64,000 nucleotides of DNA from AP-15 sp963736715 (GTDB taxonomy: Bacteria > Pseudomonadota > Alphaproteobacteria > ATCC43930 > CGMCC-115725): NCBI GenBank assembly GCA_963736715.1, contig CAVTQA010000010.1, positions 1 to 64,000 on the forward strand. Reading direction: 5' to 3'. Below are positions 1 through 8,590 of this stretch, in pieces. Below the pieces are notes generated by a model. It saw only the letters and a program-made list of their open reading frames with translations. It was not told the origin of the DNA and did no database searches. The translations under genes were made by a program, and so were the position numbers. Each line of letters opens with the position of its first letter. The first letter of the stretch is position 1.

Positions 1-67
1 CCGTCACCCGCGTCAACACCACTTTGCCATGCCGACGGCAAAAATTTACCTCGCTATTTTGACTGTC

Positions 68-1015
68 TCAAACTGCCTCGGCGCCATAGTAGAGCATCAC
101 GGTGTGCTTGGCTTCGGCGAAGAACAGCCAGCGCTCGGCGACGAGCCCCAAACCCGCGCCGGCGACGGCGAGACCCGCCGCGACCACTCCGATTACGCCG
201 CCGACCACCAGCGCGAGCAACGTCAGGAGCGCAGGAAGCACGAAACCGGCGAGCCGCACGACGCCGCGCAGCCGGGCGCGGTGCTTGCGCGCGATCGCAA
301 AGCCCATCTCCTTCAACAAATAATTTTCCTCGGTGTGCGGCGGCTCGAGCATGCGCACCTTGCCGCGACTGCCGAGCAAGGTCGCGGTGGCCACCGTGCT
401 GGACGCCGAGGTCGTATCGATCGAGCGCCAATATCGTTCCTTCAGCCACCATGCGGCAATCACCAGGATTGCGGTCGCGACTGCCACATCCGGCGCGCGC
501 GGTTCCCACAGCCGGACGAGAAAATCCAGGACAAGCAAAGCGCTCATCAGGCCGAGGGCAAAATAGTTCGGCACGACCCATGGGTTGTGCCATTGATGGA
601 TCGGCCTCAGCGATGCGTAGATCATGCCGGTGCAATAGATCGTCGCCGCTGCGAGGGCTGCGGCGAGGATCCCGCAAAGACCGACCAGTCCCGACCTGAC
701 CCCAAAGAACACCCAGCCGATCCCGAATACCGCGGCCGGTAAGAACGTCAGGACAGAAAAGACCCCCTCGCGGGACAGCCAGGATGACCGCCATTGCGAG
801 AAGGCACGCCAGGCTCGTTCGGGCCGGCCGAGGTGAAACGCCGAAGAGGCGAGCCCGCCTGCGGCAAGCAGGGCCGCGAGCGCGAGCGCGGCAAAGCCGA
901 AACCGCTGCTGGATGGCAACAGAGCGAGCGGTCCGCCGAGCCCGAGCAGCAGAAACAGAGAAAAGCCGGCACCCGAAGCCGTAGTGAAGAACACAATCGA
1001 CAGCGCGGGATGCAT
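68..1015 (-). CDS. soeC: Sulfite dehydrogenase membrane anchor (DmsC/NrfD-like)
   Basis: A 315-residue protein of almost continuous hydrophobic segments, starting MHPALSIVFFTTASG, as in the DmsC-type anchors of molybdoenzyme complexes. Such anchors hold the catalytic and iron-sulfur subunits at the inner membrane and pass electrons to quinone. It lies 26 bp downstream of the ferredoxin-type subunit and closes a three-gene set in the order catalytic, Fe-S, anchor. The soe assignment rests mainly on the catalytic subunit; taken alone, the protein could be any DmsC-family anchor. Confidence 0.8.
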   Translation of the reverse strand: MHPALSIVFFTTASGAGFSLFLLLGLGGPLALLPSSSGFGFAALALAALLAAGGLASSAFHLGRPERAWRAFSQWRSSWLSREGVFSVLTFLPAAVFGIGWVFFGVRSGLVGLCGILAAALAAATIYCTGMIYASLRPIHQWHNPWVVPNYFALGLMSALLVLDFLVRLWEPRAPDVAVATAILVIAAWWLKERYWRSIDTTSASSTVATATLLGSRGKVRMLEPPHTEENYLLKEMGFAIARKHRARLRGVVRLAGFVLPALLTLLALVVGGVIGVVAAGLAVAGAGLGLVAERWLFFAEAKHTVMLYYGAEAV

Positions 1016-1041
1016 GCCCCGTCCTCGAGCACTGCCCCCGA

Positions 1042-1794
1042 TTAGCGGGACAGCAGCCGATCCACCCAGCGCAGCAGGCGATCACCAGCGGGGGGCGGAT
1101 CGATCGGCGGCAGAGCCGCGCCGGCAGCCGGCGAGGCCGGCATCATGCGGGCCGCTCTCGGCGGCAGATATTTATTGACCGGCTTGTAGCCGAGCTCGGG
1201 CATCAGATCACCGCCGGATCGGCGCGCGACCATTTCGGAGACCTCCGAGCCGGGATCGCTCAAATCGCCGAAGTGGCGGGCATTGACTGGACAGACCATG
1301 ACGCAGGCCGGCTTGCGATCCTCGGGCGCCAGGTTCTCGTTGTAGATCCGGTCGATGCACAAAGTGCACTTCTTCATGACGCCCTCGTCGGCGTCGAACT
1401 CGCGCGCGCCGTAGGGACATGCCCAGGAACACAGCTTGCAACCGATGCAGATCGACTCGTTTACCAGCACGATGCCGTCCTCGGCGCGCTTGTAAGATGC
1501 CCCGGTCGGGCACACGGTGACGCAAGCCGGCTCCTCGCAGTGCAGACAGGATTTCGGGAAATGGATCGTCCGCGCGCCGTCGCCCTCGCCTTCCTCGAAG
1601 GAATGGATGCGGTTGAACCACACGCCCCAGGCGCCGTCACCATAGGGGTTGAAATCCGGCAGCGGTCCCATGTGACCGCTCGCATTCCATTCCTTGCAAG
1701 CCGTCGCGCAGGCGTGACAGCCGACGCAGATGTCGAGATCGATGACGAGCCCGAGCTTTTTCTGGCCGGGACGCGACTCGGGCAACGATGTCAT
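1042..1794 (-). CDS. soeB: Sulfite dehydrogenase 4Fe-4S subunit
   Basis: A 250-residue ferredoxin-like subunit with four cysteine clusters in order: CVGCHACATACKEWN, CLHCEEPACVTVCP, CIGCKLCSWACPYGA and CTLC...CVMVCPVNA. These would carry electrons from the molybdenum subunit to the membrane anchor. The ATG at 1794 overlaps the stop of the catalytic gene by 4 bp (ATGA), which fixes the start. The open frame runs further upstream, but that part has no family features. No signal peptide is visible, consistent with a cytoplasm-facing complex. Confidence 0.88.
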   Translation of the reverse strand: MTSLPESRPGQKKLGLVIDLDICVGCHACATACKEWNASGHMGPLPDFNPYGDGAWGVWFNRIHSFEEGEGDGARTIHFPKSCLHCEEPACVTVCPTGASYKRAEDGIVLVNESICIGCKLCSWACPYGAREFDADEGVMKKCTLCIDRIYNENLAPEDRKPACVMVCPVNARHFGDLSDPGSEVSEMVARRSGGDLMPELGYKPVNKYLPPRAARMMPASPAAGAALPPIDPPPAGDRLLRWVDRLLSR

Positions 1795-4688
1795 GGCGGC
1801 GGTCCCTCGCCGGGATGACCCGCGAAATAGCGCAGTATCCCGGGTGGACGGCCGAGCGAGGCCGGATGGGCGACGATCTCGAACGAGGGCGCGGTCACAC
1901 CGGCTTCTTCCGCCGCAACCCGGTCGATCCGCACCCGCAGATCGTACCACGCGGCCTGGCCGGTGATCGGATCGGCATTGGAATGGGAATAGCCGCCGTC
2001 CGGCGGCAGCAGCTCGGAGATCAAATGGTTAAGCAGAAAGCCCTTGCGGGATTCGGGCGAGTCGGGAGCGAGGTTCCACGCGCCGCTGCGCTTGCCGATC
2101 GCGTTCCAGGTCCACACGGTGTCCGGGTTTACCCCGTCCATCAGCTTGGTCGGGACGCGAATGCGACCGTGATGGCTGGAGAGCCAAACCCAGTCCTCCT
2201 CGGCGAGACCAAGGGCGTGCCCGGCCGCCCGGTTAACGAACAGCCGGTTTTTGCCGAGGATTTGACGCAGCCATGCGTTTTGCGAGTGCCATGAATGGTA
2301 CATCTGCATCGGCCGCTGGGTCAGCGCGTGCAGTGGGAACGCGGCGCGATCGATCCGGGCCTCCTCGAACGGCATGTACCAGAAGGGCAGCGGGTCGAAA
2401 TAAGTCGCGATCCGATCCCGGTGCGTTTCGGGCGGCAGTACCTCGCCATGACCCTGGGCGGCCAGGCGAAAACGCTGCAAGGGCTCGACATAGAGCTGCA
2501 GCACGATAGGCTCCGGCTTGTCGATCAATCCCATCGTGACGGCGGTTTCGAGGTACGCCTTGTTGGCGTGCTTGAAATAGAGCTGGTCCTCGGGCAGCTC
2601 CTCTTTCCAGAAGCAGCCGTTCGCGACATAACGCTCGAGCTGCTGCGGGTTCGGCGCACCCCGTCCCGCATTCTCGCCCTCGGCGCCGCGCCAGCCGGCG
2701 AGCGGCCCGACACCCGGACGCCGCTCGTGGTTGACGATGTAGTCGGGGTAGCCGCCGGGATAACGCGGCGCGCCTTCCGGTGTCACGAAACCCGGAAGCC
2801 CGAGTCGCGCGCCGATCTCGATCAGCACGTCCTGAAACGGGCGGACATCGCGATCCGGCGCGAGGACCGGCTGGCGGATCGCGTCGGCCGGCCCTTCGAC
2901 GCTGCCGATCGGCCGGTCGAGCAAGGATATGCAGTCCCAGCGTTCGAGATAGGTCGTATCGGGCAGCACCAGGTCGGCGTAGGCGACCGTCTCGGAGTAA
3001 TAGGCATCGGAATAGATGATCCGCGGGATCCGGTATTCTCCGGTTGCCGGATCCTTGTCGGCCAGCATCCGCATCGTCTCGGCGGTATTCATCGCCGAGT
3101 TCCAGGCCATGTTGGTCATATACATGAAGAGCGTGTCGATCGGGTACGGGTCGCCCTTCCACGCATTCTGGATGACCATGTGCATCATGCCGTGCGCGGC
3201 GATCGGGGCGTCCCAGGAAAAAGCTTTGTCGATGCGGAAGGGCCGCCCCTCGGCGTCGAGGATCAGGTCTTCGGGCGACAGCGGGTACCCGAGCGGGATT
3301 CCAGGAAGGGATTTGCCGGGGGCGACCTGCTCCGGTCTGCCGGCCGGCTTCGGGCCCGGTGGGGCGGGCTTCGGATGCGGCGACTTGTAGCGCCAGCCGC
3401 CGGGCACGTCGATCGTGCCGAGCAGCATCTGCAGCAAATGCAGGGCCCGGCAGGTGTGGAACCCGTTCGAGTGGGCGGAGATCCCGCGCATGGCATGCAG
3501 CGAGACCGGCCGGCCCCGCATCGTCTCGTGATGCCGTCCCGCCCAGTCGGTCCAAGGCACGGCGAGCTCGATCTCCTCTTCGAAGGCCGTACGAGCCATC
3601 TCGCCAGCTAGCCGCCGAATAGTTGCGGCCGGAACGCCGCAGGTTTCGGCGACAGCTTCCGGCGCGTAGCCCGGGTCGAGGTAACGCTCGGCGACCAGCT
3701 GGAAGACCGGGACGGCGCGCCGGCCGTCGGGAAGGACCGCGTCCCCGACGAGGCGGGCCGAAATTCCTGCCGCCATGCCGCTGGCGAGCGATCCCGACGG
3801 TTCGAGGACGAGCGGATCGCCGGCGTCGTTGCGGGCGAAGAGCCCGTCATCCGCCGCGCCCGGCGCCTGGATCACCAGCCAGCCGGCGTTGGTATAGCGG
3901 CCCAGATAACCGACATCGATCCGGTCGGCCTTCAGCAACTCGTGGATCAGCGAGAGCACGAAGAGGCCGTCCGTGCCGGGCCTGATGCCGATCCACTCAT
4001 CGGCAATCGCCGAATAGCCTGTACGCACCGGGTTTACCGAGACAAATTTCGCGCCGCGGCGGCGTAGCCCCGAGAGCCCGATCTTGATCGGGTTGGAATC
4101 ATGGTCTTCGGCGACGCCGAACATCATGAAAAAGCGGGTGCGATCCCAATCGGGCTCGCCGAACTCCCAGAAGCTGCCGCCCAGCGTGTACATCCCCGCG
4201 GCCGCCATATTCACCGAGCAGAAGCCGCCATGCGCGGCGAAATTCGGTGTCCCGAACTGCGCCGCCCAGTATCCGGTCAGCGATTGGCTCTGATCACGCC
4301 CGGTGAAAAAGGCGAGCTTCTTGGGGTCGGTCGACCGGACCGATGCCAGCCACTCGACCGCGGTCGCGACCGCTTCGTCCCATTCGATCTCGCGGAACTC
4401 GCCGGAACCACGCTCGCCGACACGCTTGAGCGGCTTTGTGAGCTTGGCCGGCGAGGCCTGCTGCATGATGCCGGACGCGCCCTTGCCGCAGATTACGCCG
4501 CGATTGACGGGGTGGTCACGGTTGCCCTCGATGTAGCGGATCGCGCCGTCCTTGAGATGCACTTTGATCCCGCAGCGGCAGGCGCACATGTAACAGGTCG
4601 TGCACTTCACTTCGTCGGAGATCCGGGGCGAAGTGTCGACCAACTCGCGCGGCGAGAAATAGTCACGCAACCTGCGGGCCAGAATCAT
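1791..4688 (-). CDS. soeA: Sulfite dehydrogenase molybdopterin catalytic subunit
   Basis: A 965-residue molybdopterin oxidoreductase of the DMSO-reductase superfamily. The N-terminal CTTCYMCACRCG followed by GVICGKG holds a 4Fe-4S cluster. The stretch after it (IRYIEGNRDHPVNRG, KPLKRVGERGSGEF) resembles SoeA, which oxidises sulfite to sulfate in the cytoplasm of phototrophic and marine bacteria. There is no twin-arginine signal, as expected for SoeA and unlike periplasmic DmsA/PhsA. The ATG at 4688 follows a GGAGG ribosome site. First gene of soeABC, 34 bp behind the TAXI gene. Thiosulfate or polysulfide reductase is the main alternative. Confidence 0.82.
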   Translation of the reverse strand: MILARRLRDYFSPRELVDTSPRISDEVKCTTCYMCACRCGIKVHLKDGAIRYIEGNRDHPVNRGVICGKGASGIMQQASPAKLTKPLKRVGERGSGEFREIEWDEAVATAVEWLASVRSTDPKKLAFFTGRDQSQSLTGYWAAQFGTPNFAAHGGFCSVNMAAAGMYTLGGSFWEFGEPDWDRTRFFMMFGVAEDHDSNPIKIGLSGLRRRGAKFVSVNPVRTGYSAIADEWIGIRPGTDGLFVLSLIHELLKADRIDVGYLGRYTNAGWLVIQAPGAADDGLFARNDAGDPLVLEPSGSLASGMAAGISARLVGDAVLPDGRRAVPVFQLVAERYLDPGYAPEAVAETCGVPAATIRRLAGEMARTAFEEEIELAVPWTDWAGRHHETMRGRPVSLHAMRGISAHSNGFHTCRALHLLQMLLGTIDVPGGWRYKSPHPKPAPPGPKPAGRPEQVAPGKSLPGIPLGYPLSPEDLILDAEGRPFRIDKAFSWDAPIAAHGMMHMVIQNAWKGDPYPIDTLFMYMTNMAWNSAMNTAETMRMLADKDPATGEYRIPRIIYSDAYYSETVAYADLVLPDTTYLERWDCISLLDRPIGSVEGPADAIRQPVLAPDRDVRPFQDVLIEIGARLGLPGFVTPEGAPRYPGGYPDYIVNHERRPGVGPLAGWRGAEGENAGRGAPNPQQLERYVANGCFWKEELPEDQLYFKHANKAYLETAVTMGLIDKPEPIVLQLYVEPLQRFRLAAQGHGEVLPPETHRDRIATYFDPLPFWYMPFEEARIDRAAFPLHALTQRPMQMYHSWHSQNAWLRQILGKNRLFVNRAAGHALGLAEEDWVWLSSHHGRIRVPTKLMDGVNPDTVWTWNAIGKRSGAWNLAPDSPESRKGFLLNHLISELLPPDGGYSHSNADPITGQAAWYDLRVRIDRVAAEEAGVTAPSFEIVAHPASLGRPPGILRYFAGHPGEGPPP

Positions 4689-4722
4689 CCTCCACCTCGT
4701 GACCCCACGGGCCGATCTGTAC

Positions 4723-5817
4723 TCATTCGGGTTTCCTCAACTCGTCCCCTCTTTCGGGATCCTCGCGCTTACCGAGCACACCATTTTGATCGACCGGCAA
4801 CCCGGCCTCGCGATAGAAGCGCTTCGCCCCCGGGTGCAGCGGTACGGAAAGTCGGTCGAGCGCATCCTCCAGCCGGACCTGCTTCCCGAGCGGGTCGCGC
4901 GCCTCGAGGAGGCGCTGGGTCGCCTCGTTCCACAGCGACTTGGTGATGGCATAGATCAGATCGTCGGGCGCATCAGCGGACACGATCCACAGCGCATCAA
5001 AGCCGATCGACGGTGTCTCCGCGGTGATCCCCGGATAGGTTCCGGATGGAATCACCGAACGTCGGTAAGAGGTCGAGCTTTCCCGCATTTTCGCGAGCAC
5101 GTCGGCTTCGACGGGGATCAGCCGTACCGGCGTCTCCGCTGCCAGGTCATGGATCGCCGGTACGGGCACTCCGCCGATTATAAAAAAGCCGTCGAGCCTT
5201 CCGTCCTTGACATTCGCGGCGGCCACGCCCGGGCGCAAATGTTCGGCCGTCATATCCTTCTCGGTTAGCCCGACGGCAGCAAGCACGACGCGGGCATCGG
5301 CAACCGTCCCCGAGGCGGGCTGGCCCAACGAAATGTGCTTACCCCGAAGATCCCAGAGGGTTTGGATCGCGCTGTCGTCGCGAACCACCAATTGAAGGCT
5401 TTCAGGGAACAGGCTCGCGATCGCGCGCAAGTTCTTCAGCGCTCCGTCGCCGGCGAATATGCCCGTTCCCGCATAGGCCCAGCTGGCGATGTCGGATTGG
5501 GCTATGCCGGATTCGATCTGCCCGGCGGCGACCATACGGATGTTGTCGACCGAGCCTTGCGTCGCCTGTGTCACTGCCACCAACCCGGGAACGCCGCAAT
5601 TGCCGCCGTGCTCGCAAGGAGGAGAGCCGGCCGGCTTCGAGATAGCGCTGGCGATCACCGCGCCGATCTCGAAGAACGTCCCGGAGGTCGCCGCTGCTCC
5701 GATACGGAAGAATTGCCCTTCCTGTGCGCTCGGCGACATGCCCCCCAAGAGGATACAGAGAACGAAAATGGCGGCCGCGACCCGACCGCACCACCAAACG
5801 CCGAACTTAGCGGACAT
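4723..5817 (-). CDS. TAXI-family TRAP solute-binding protein
   Basis: A 364-residue exported binding protein. The N-terminus has a basic start and a hydrophobic core (VAAAIFVLCILLGG) that is a signal peptide. The mature part matches TAXI proteins: RIGAAATSGTFFEIGAVIA, a CEHGGNCGVPG pair of cysteines, IESGIAQSDIASWAYAG and GQPASGT. TAXI proteins deliver small acids to a fused TRAP permease, but none is present here. The ATG at 5817 follows GGTGAG; an upstream TTG extension has no family features. It sits 34 bp ahead of soeA on the same strand, so it is probably co-transcribed with the sulfite dehydrogenase. Confidence 0.87.
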   Translation of the reverse strand: MSAKFGVWWCGRVAAAIFVLCILLGGMSPSAQEGQFFRIGAAATSGTFFEIGAVIASAISKPAGSPPCEHGGNCGVPGLVAVTQATQGSVDNIRMVAAGQIESGIAQSDIASWAYAGTGIFAGDGALKNLRAIASLFPESLQLVVRDDSAIQTLWDLRGKHISLGQPASGTVADARVVLAAVGLTEKDMTAEHLRPGVAAANVKDGRLDGFFIIGGVPVPAIHDLAAETPVRLIPVEADVLAKMRESSTSYRRSVIPSGTYPGITAETPSIGFDALWIVSADAPDDLIYAITKSLWNEATQRLLEARDPLGKQVRLEDALDRLSVPLHPGAKRFYREAGLPVDQNGVLGKREDPERGDELRKPE

Positions 5818-5904
5818 CGTCTCACCGGTGAGACAGCAATTTCGGAAAACAACATGGATCACACCGGATTGCAACAGCGCTCCACCCGCCGAGGGCGGGT
5901 CGCG

Positions 5905-7761
5905 CTAGGGGGGTGGATCTGGTGCGCCGGCCATGCTCTCGGCGACCACGGCGATGACTGCGCCGCCGTAACGTTCGAGCTTGCTGCGGCCTACCCCCGG
6001 AATCTCGGCCAACGCCTCCAGCGAGGCAGGGCGCCGCCGCGCGACTTCCGTCAGGGTAGAATCGTGAAAGATCACGTAAGGCGGAAGTTCCTGCCGCCGT
6101 GCCTCTTCGAGGCGCCAGGCGCGCAGCGCATCCCATAATGGGCGTGCAGCGGGATCGAGGTCGGCGGCGCTCGTCGCTGCTTTGCGGCCGGCACGGCCCG
6201 CCTGCCGTTCGCCGCGGCGTTCTTCGAGCCGAAAGCGGACGGTCCTGGTGCCACGCAGGATCTCAGCGGCCCCCGGTGCAAGCGACAAACCGCCGTGACC
6301 GGCAACGTCCGGCAGAACAACACCTTGGGCGACCAGTTGCCGGTACACCGAGAGCCAGCCCTGGCGGTCCAGTTCGGTGCCGACCCCGAAGGTCTTCAGC
6401 CGATTGTGCCCGAGCCTCGATACGCGTTCGGTCGCGGCGCCGAGCAGCACATCCACGAGGTGATGCGTGCCGAAGCGCTGTCCGGTGCGGTAAATTGCCG
6501 AAAGCGCCTTTTGCGCGGCAATCGTCCCATCCCAGCTGGGGACGGGCATCTGGCAATTGTCACAATTGCCGCAGGGAGCGTGATCGGCTTCCCCGAAATA
6601 GCCGAGGAGGACTTGCCGCCGGCACGAGACTGTCTCGCAATAGCCGATCAGCGCCTCGATCTTTTGCCGATCGATGCGGCGTTGCCGGTCCGGCGCCTCA
6701 CCCATGTCGAGCAGGCGAAACAGATTCATTACATCGGCCATGCCGTAGGTCATCCAGGCATCGGCCGGCAGCCCGTCCCGCCCGGCGCGGCCGGTCTCCT
6801 GATAATAGGCCTCGAGGTTCTTCGGCACGTCGAGATGGGCGACGAAGCGGACGTTAGGCTTGTCTATCCCCATGCCGAAAGCGATCGTCGCCGCGATGAC
6901 GACCCCTTCCTCTCTGAGGAAGCGTTCTTGATGATGCTCGCGCACCGCCGGTTCGAGGCCGGCATGATAAGGCAGCGCATCACGCCCGCGCGCCTTTAGC
7001 CAGGCCGCGGTCTCCTCGGCCGCGCGCCGCGTGAAACAATAAACGATCCCCGCATCGGCCGGATGTTCGGTCGCGAGAAAACGCCACAGTTGCTCAAGCG
7101 GACTGCGCTTCGGGACGACACGGTAGAACAGGTTCGGCCGGTCATACCCGGCGGCAAAGACCCGTGCTCCTGCCAGCTTCAGTTGAGCGATGATGTCGCG
7201 CCGCGTCGGGCCGTCCGCGGTGGCGGTCAGCGCCATGACCGGCACCCCTGGAAACCGCTCCTTGAGGATCGAGAGCTGCTGGTACTCCTGGCGGAAATCG
7301 TGCCCCCATTGCGAGATGCAGTGCGCCTCGTCGACGGCAAAAAGGGCGAGGCGAGTGTGCGACAACAGCTCCAGGCAACGCGGCGTCATCAACCGCTCCG
7401 GCGACACATAGAGCAGATCCAAGTCCGCGTCCCGAACGGCGCGCTCGATCTCGGCGGCCTCGCCAGGCGACAGCCGTGAATTGAGGGCCGCCGCGCGCAC
7501 CCCCGCTTGGCGCAGCGCGTCAACCTGGTCCTTCATCAACGCAATCAGCGGGGACACCACGACGCCGACGCCCGAACGCAGCAGCGCCGGGATCTGGTAA
7601 CATACCGACTTGCCGCCGCCGGTCGGCATCAGCACAACGGCGTCGCCGCCGGCAATAACGTGTTCGATGACCGCGAGCTGCTGACCGCGGAAGCTGTCGA
7701 ACCCGAAAACCTCGCGGAGCACTCCCTCGGGGCTGCGTTCGCCTTGGTCGTTCACAGGCAA
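5905..7761 (-). CDS. recQ: ATP-dependent DNA helicase RecQ
   Basis: A 618-residue superfamily 2 helicase for recombination and fork repair. Visible in order: an upstream element (FGFDSFRGQQLAVIEHVIAG), Walker A MPTGGGKS, the DEAH box VDEAHCISQWGHDFR, motif VI QETGRAGRDG, the RecQ zinc site (CETVSCRR...CGNCDNC), a winged-helix region and a C-terminal HRDC domain (LEALAEIPGVGRSKLERYG). Length is typical of bacterial RecQ. The start is TTG at 7761 or GTG at 7755; neither has a strong ribosome site. Confidence 0.95.
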   Translation of the reverse strand: MPVNDQGERSPEGVLREVFGFDSFRGQQLAVIEHVIAGGDAVVLMPTGGGKSVCYQIPALLRSGVGVVVSPLIALMKDQVDALRQAGVRAAALNSRLSPGEAAEIERAVRDADLDLLYVSPERLMTPRCLELLSHTRLALFAVDEAHCISQWGHDFRQEYQQLSILKERFPGVPVMALTATADGPTRRDIIAQLKLAGARVFAAGYDRPNLFYRVVPKRSPLEQLWRFLATEHPADAGIVYCFTRRAAEETAAWLKARGRDALPYHAGLEPAVREHHQERFLREEGVVIAATIAFGMGIDKPNVRFVAHLDVPKNLEAYYQETGRAGRDGLPADAWMTYGMADVMNLFRLLDMGEAPDRQRRIDRQKIEALIGYCETVSCRRQVLLGYFGEADHAPCGNCDNCQMPVPSWDGTIAAQKALSAIYRTGQRFGTHHLVDVLLGAATERVSRLGHNRLKTFGVGTELDRQGWLSVYRQLVAQGVVLPDVAGHGGLSLAPGAAEILRGTRTVRFRLEERRGERQAGRAGRKAATSAADLDPAARPLWDALRAWRLEEARRQELPPYVIFHDSTLTEVARRRPASLEALAEIPGVGRSKLERYGGAVIAVVAESMAGAPDPPP

Positions 7762-8009
7762 TCCGCTGCGCTGTATCTGCGGGGACGAGTCCGCGGCGAG
7801 ATCGCCGGCATTACGCGGAAGATCCTTTCATCAGCGAAATTCTACATGAGCCATACCGATCCCGCAGCCGCATCAAAAAGATACCCCAAGCTGGGGAGCG
7901 CAGCTTTGGTCAGATCGCAGCGCACTGTCCTGGCTCTTGGCCAAGTGCGGTATCTCCGCCGGCCAGACGGGCGCAAATGGGAATGAATTTGGCAGGCGCT
8001 TAAAAAATC

Positions 8010-8063
8010 GAGTGACTTTCGTCTTGAAAGTCGCTCTTACCATGTTACTTTCATAACGAAAGT
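8010..8063 (+). promoter_or_regulatory. Promoter with twin palindromic operators for the hxlR-emrAB operon
   Basis: Two inverted repeats share the same arms and the same 5-nt spacer: GACTTTC-N5-GAAAGTC at 8014-8032 (arms extend, with one mismatch, to 8010-8036) and ACTTTC-N5-GAAAGT at 8047-8063. Their centres are 32 bp apart, about three helical turns. A sigma70-like promoter lies within them: TTGAAA (8024-8029), 16 bp, TACTTT (8046-8051). A dimeric regulator bound to both sites would cover the promoter. The ATG of the HxlR gene is 15 bp downstream, so autoregulation is the simplest reading. The rest of the gap back to recQ (7762-8009) shows nothing I recognise. Confidence 0.72.
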
Positions 8064-8077
8064 CAGTGGAGTTGCCC

Positions 8078-8590
8078 ATGCAGCGTAAAAGCTACGGCAA
8101 TATGAAGTGCCCGATAGCCCGCAGCCTCGACCGCGTCGGAGAGTGGTGGTCGATTCTGATCCTGCGCGACGCCTTTTACGGCCTGCGGCGGTTCGACGAG
8201 TTTCAGAAGAGCCTCGGCGTCGCCCCGAATATCCTGACGCGTCGGCTGAATCGACTGGTCGAATCCGGCCTGCTCGAGCGCCGCCGCTACAGCGAGCACC
8301 CGCCGCGGGACGAATATGTATTGACCGAGCGCGGCCGCGACTTCCGCCCGGTGTTGCTGGCGTTGCTCGCTTGGGGCAACCGCCATTTCGCGCTGGAGGG
8401 TGCGGCGGTGCAGCTCGTCAACACGCGTACCGGCGCCTTGGTCGAGCCGATGCTGGTCGACGGCGCGACCGGCGAACAGATCGCTGGCCCCGATTTTTCA
8501 GTGATTCCCGGCCCTGGCGCCGATGACAGCGTTCGTCGAAAGCTGGCCAAATATGGGCAGGGACCGCTTGTGCAAAGAGGGGAAGAATGA
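8078..8590 (+). CDS. HxlR-family transcriptional regulator
   Basis: A 170-residue winged-helix protein of the HxlR family: MKCPIARSLDRVGEWWSILI, the recognition region FDEFQKSLGVAPNILTRRLN, and the wing RRRYSEHPPRDEYVLTERG. The cysteine near residue 11 sits where redox- or electrophile-sensing HxlR proteins such as YodB carry a reactive cysteine, so chemical stress sensing is possible (inference). The ATG at 8078 has GGAG upstream; a GTG at 8066 is the alternative. The gene ends in an ATGA overlap with the efflux adaptor, so it heads the operon. Confidence 0.9.
   Translation: MQRKSYGNMKCPIARSLDRVGEWWSILILRDAFYGLRRFDEFQKSLGVAPNILTRRLNRLVESGLLERRRYSEHPPRDEYVLTERGRDFRPVLLALLAWGNRHFALEGAAVQLVNTRTGALVEPMLVDGATGEQIAGPDFSVIPGPGADDSVRRKLAKYGQGPLVQRGEE

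Noticed and set aside
1..67. Terminator after soeC
   Set aside because: A TGCC/GGCA pairing exists at about 27-44, but the stem is only 4 bp and the surrounding A/T run is not placed as a clear tail on either strand.
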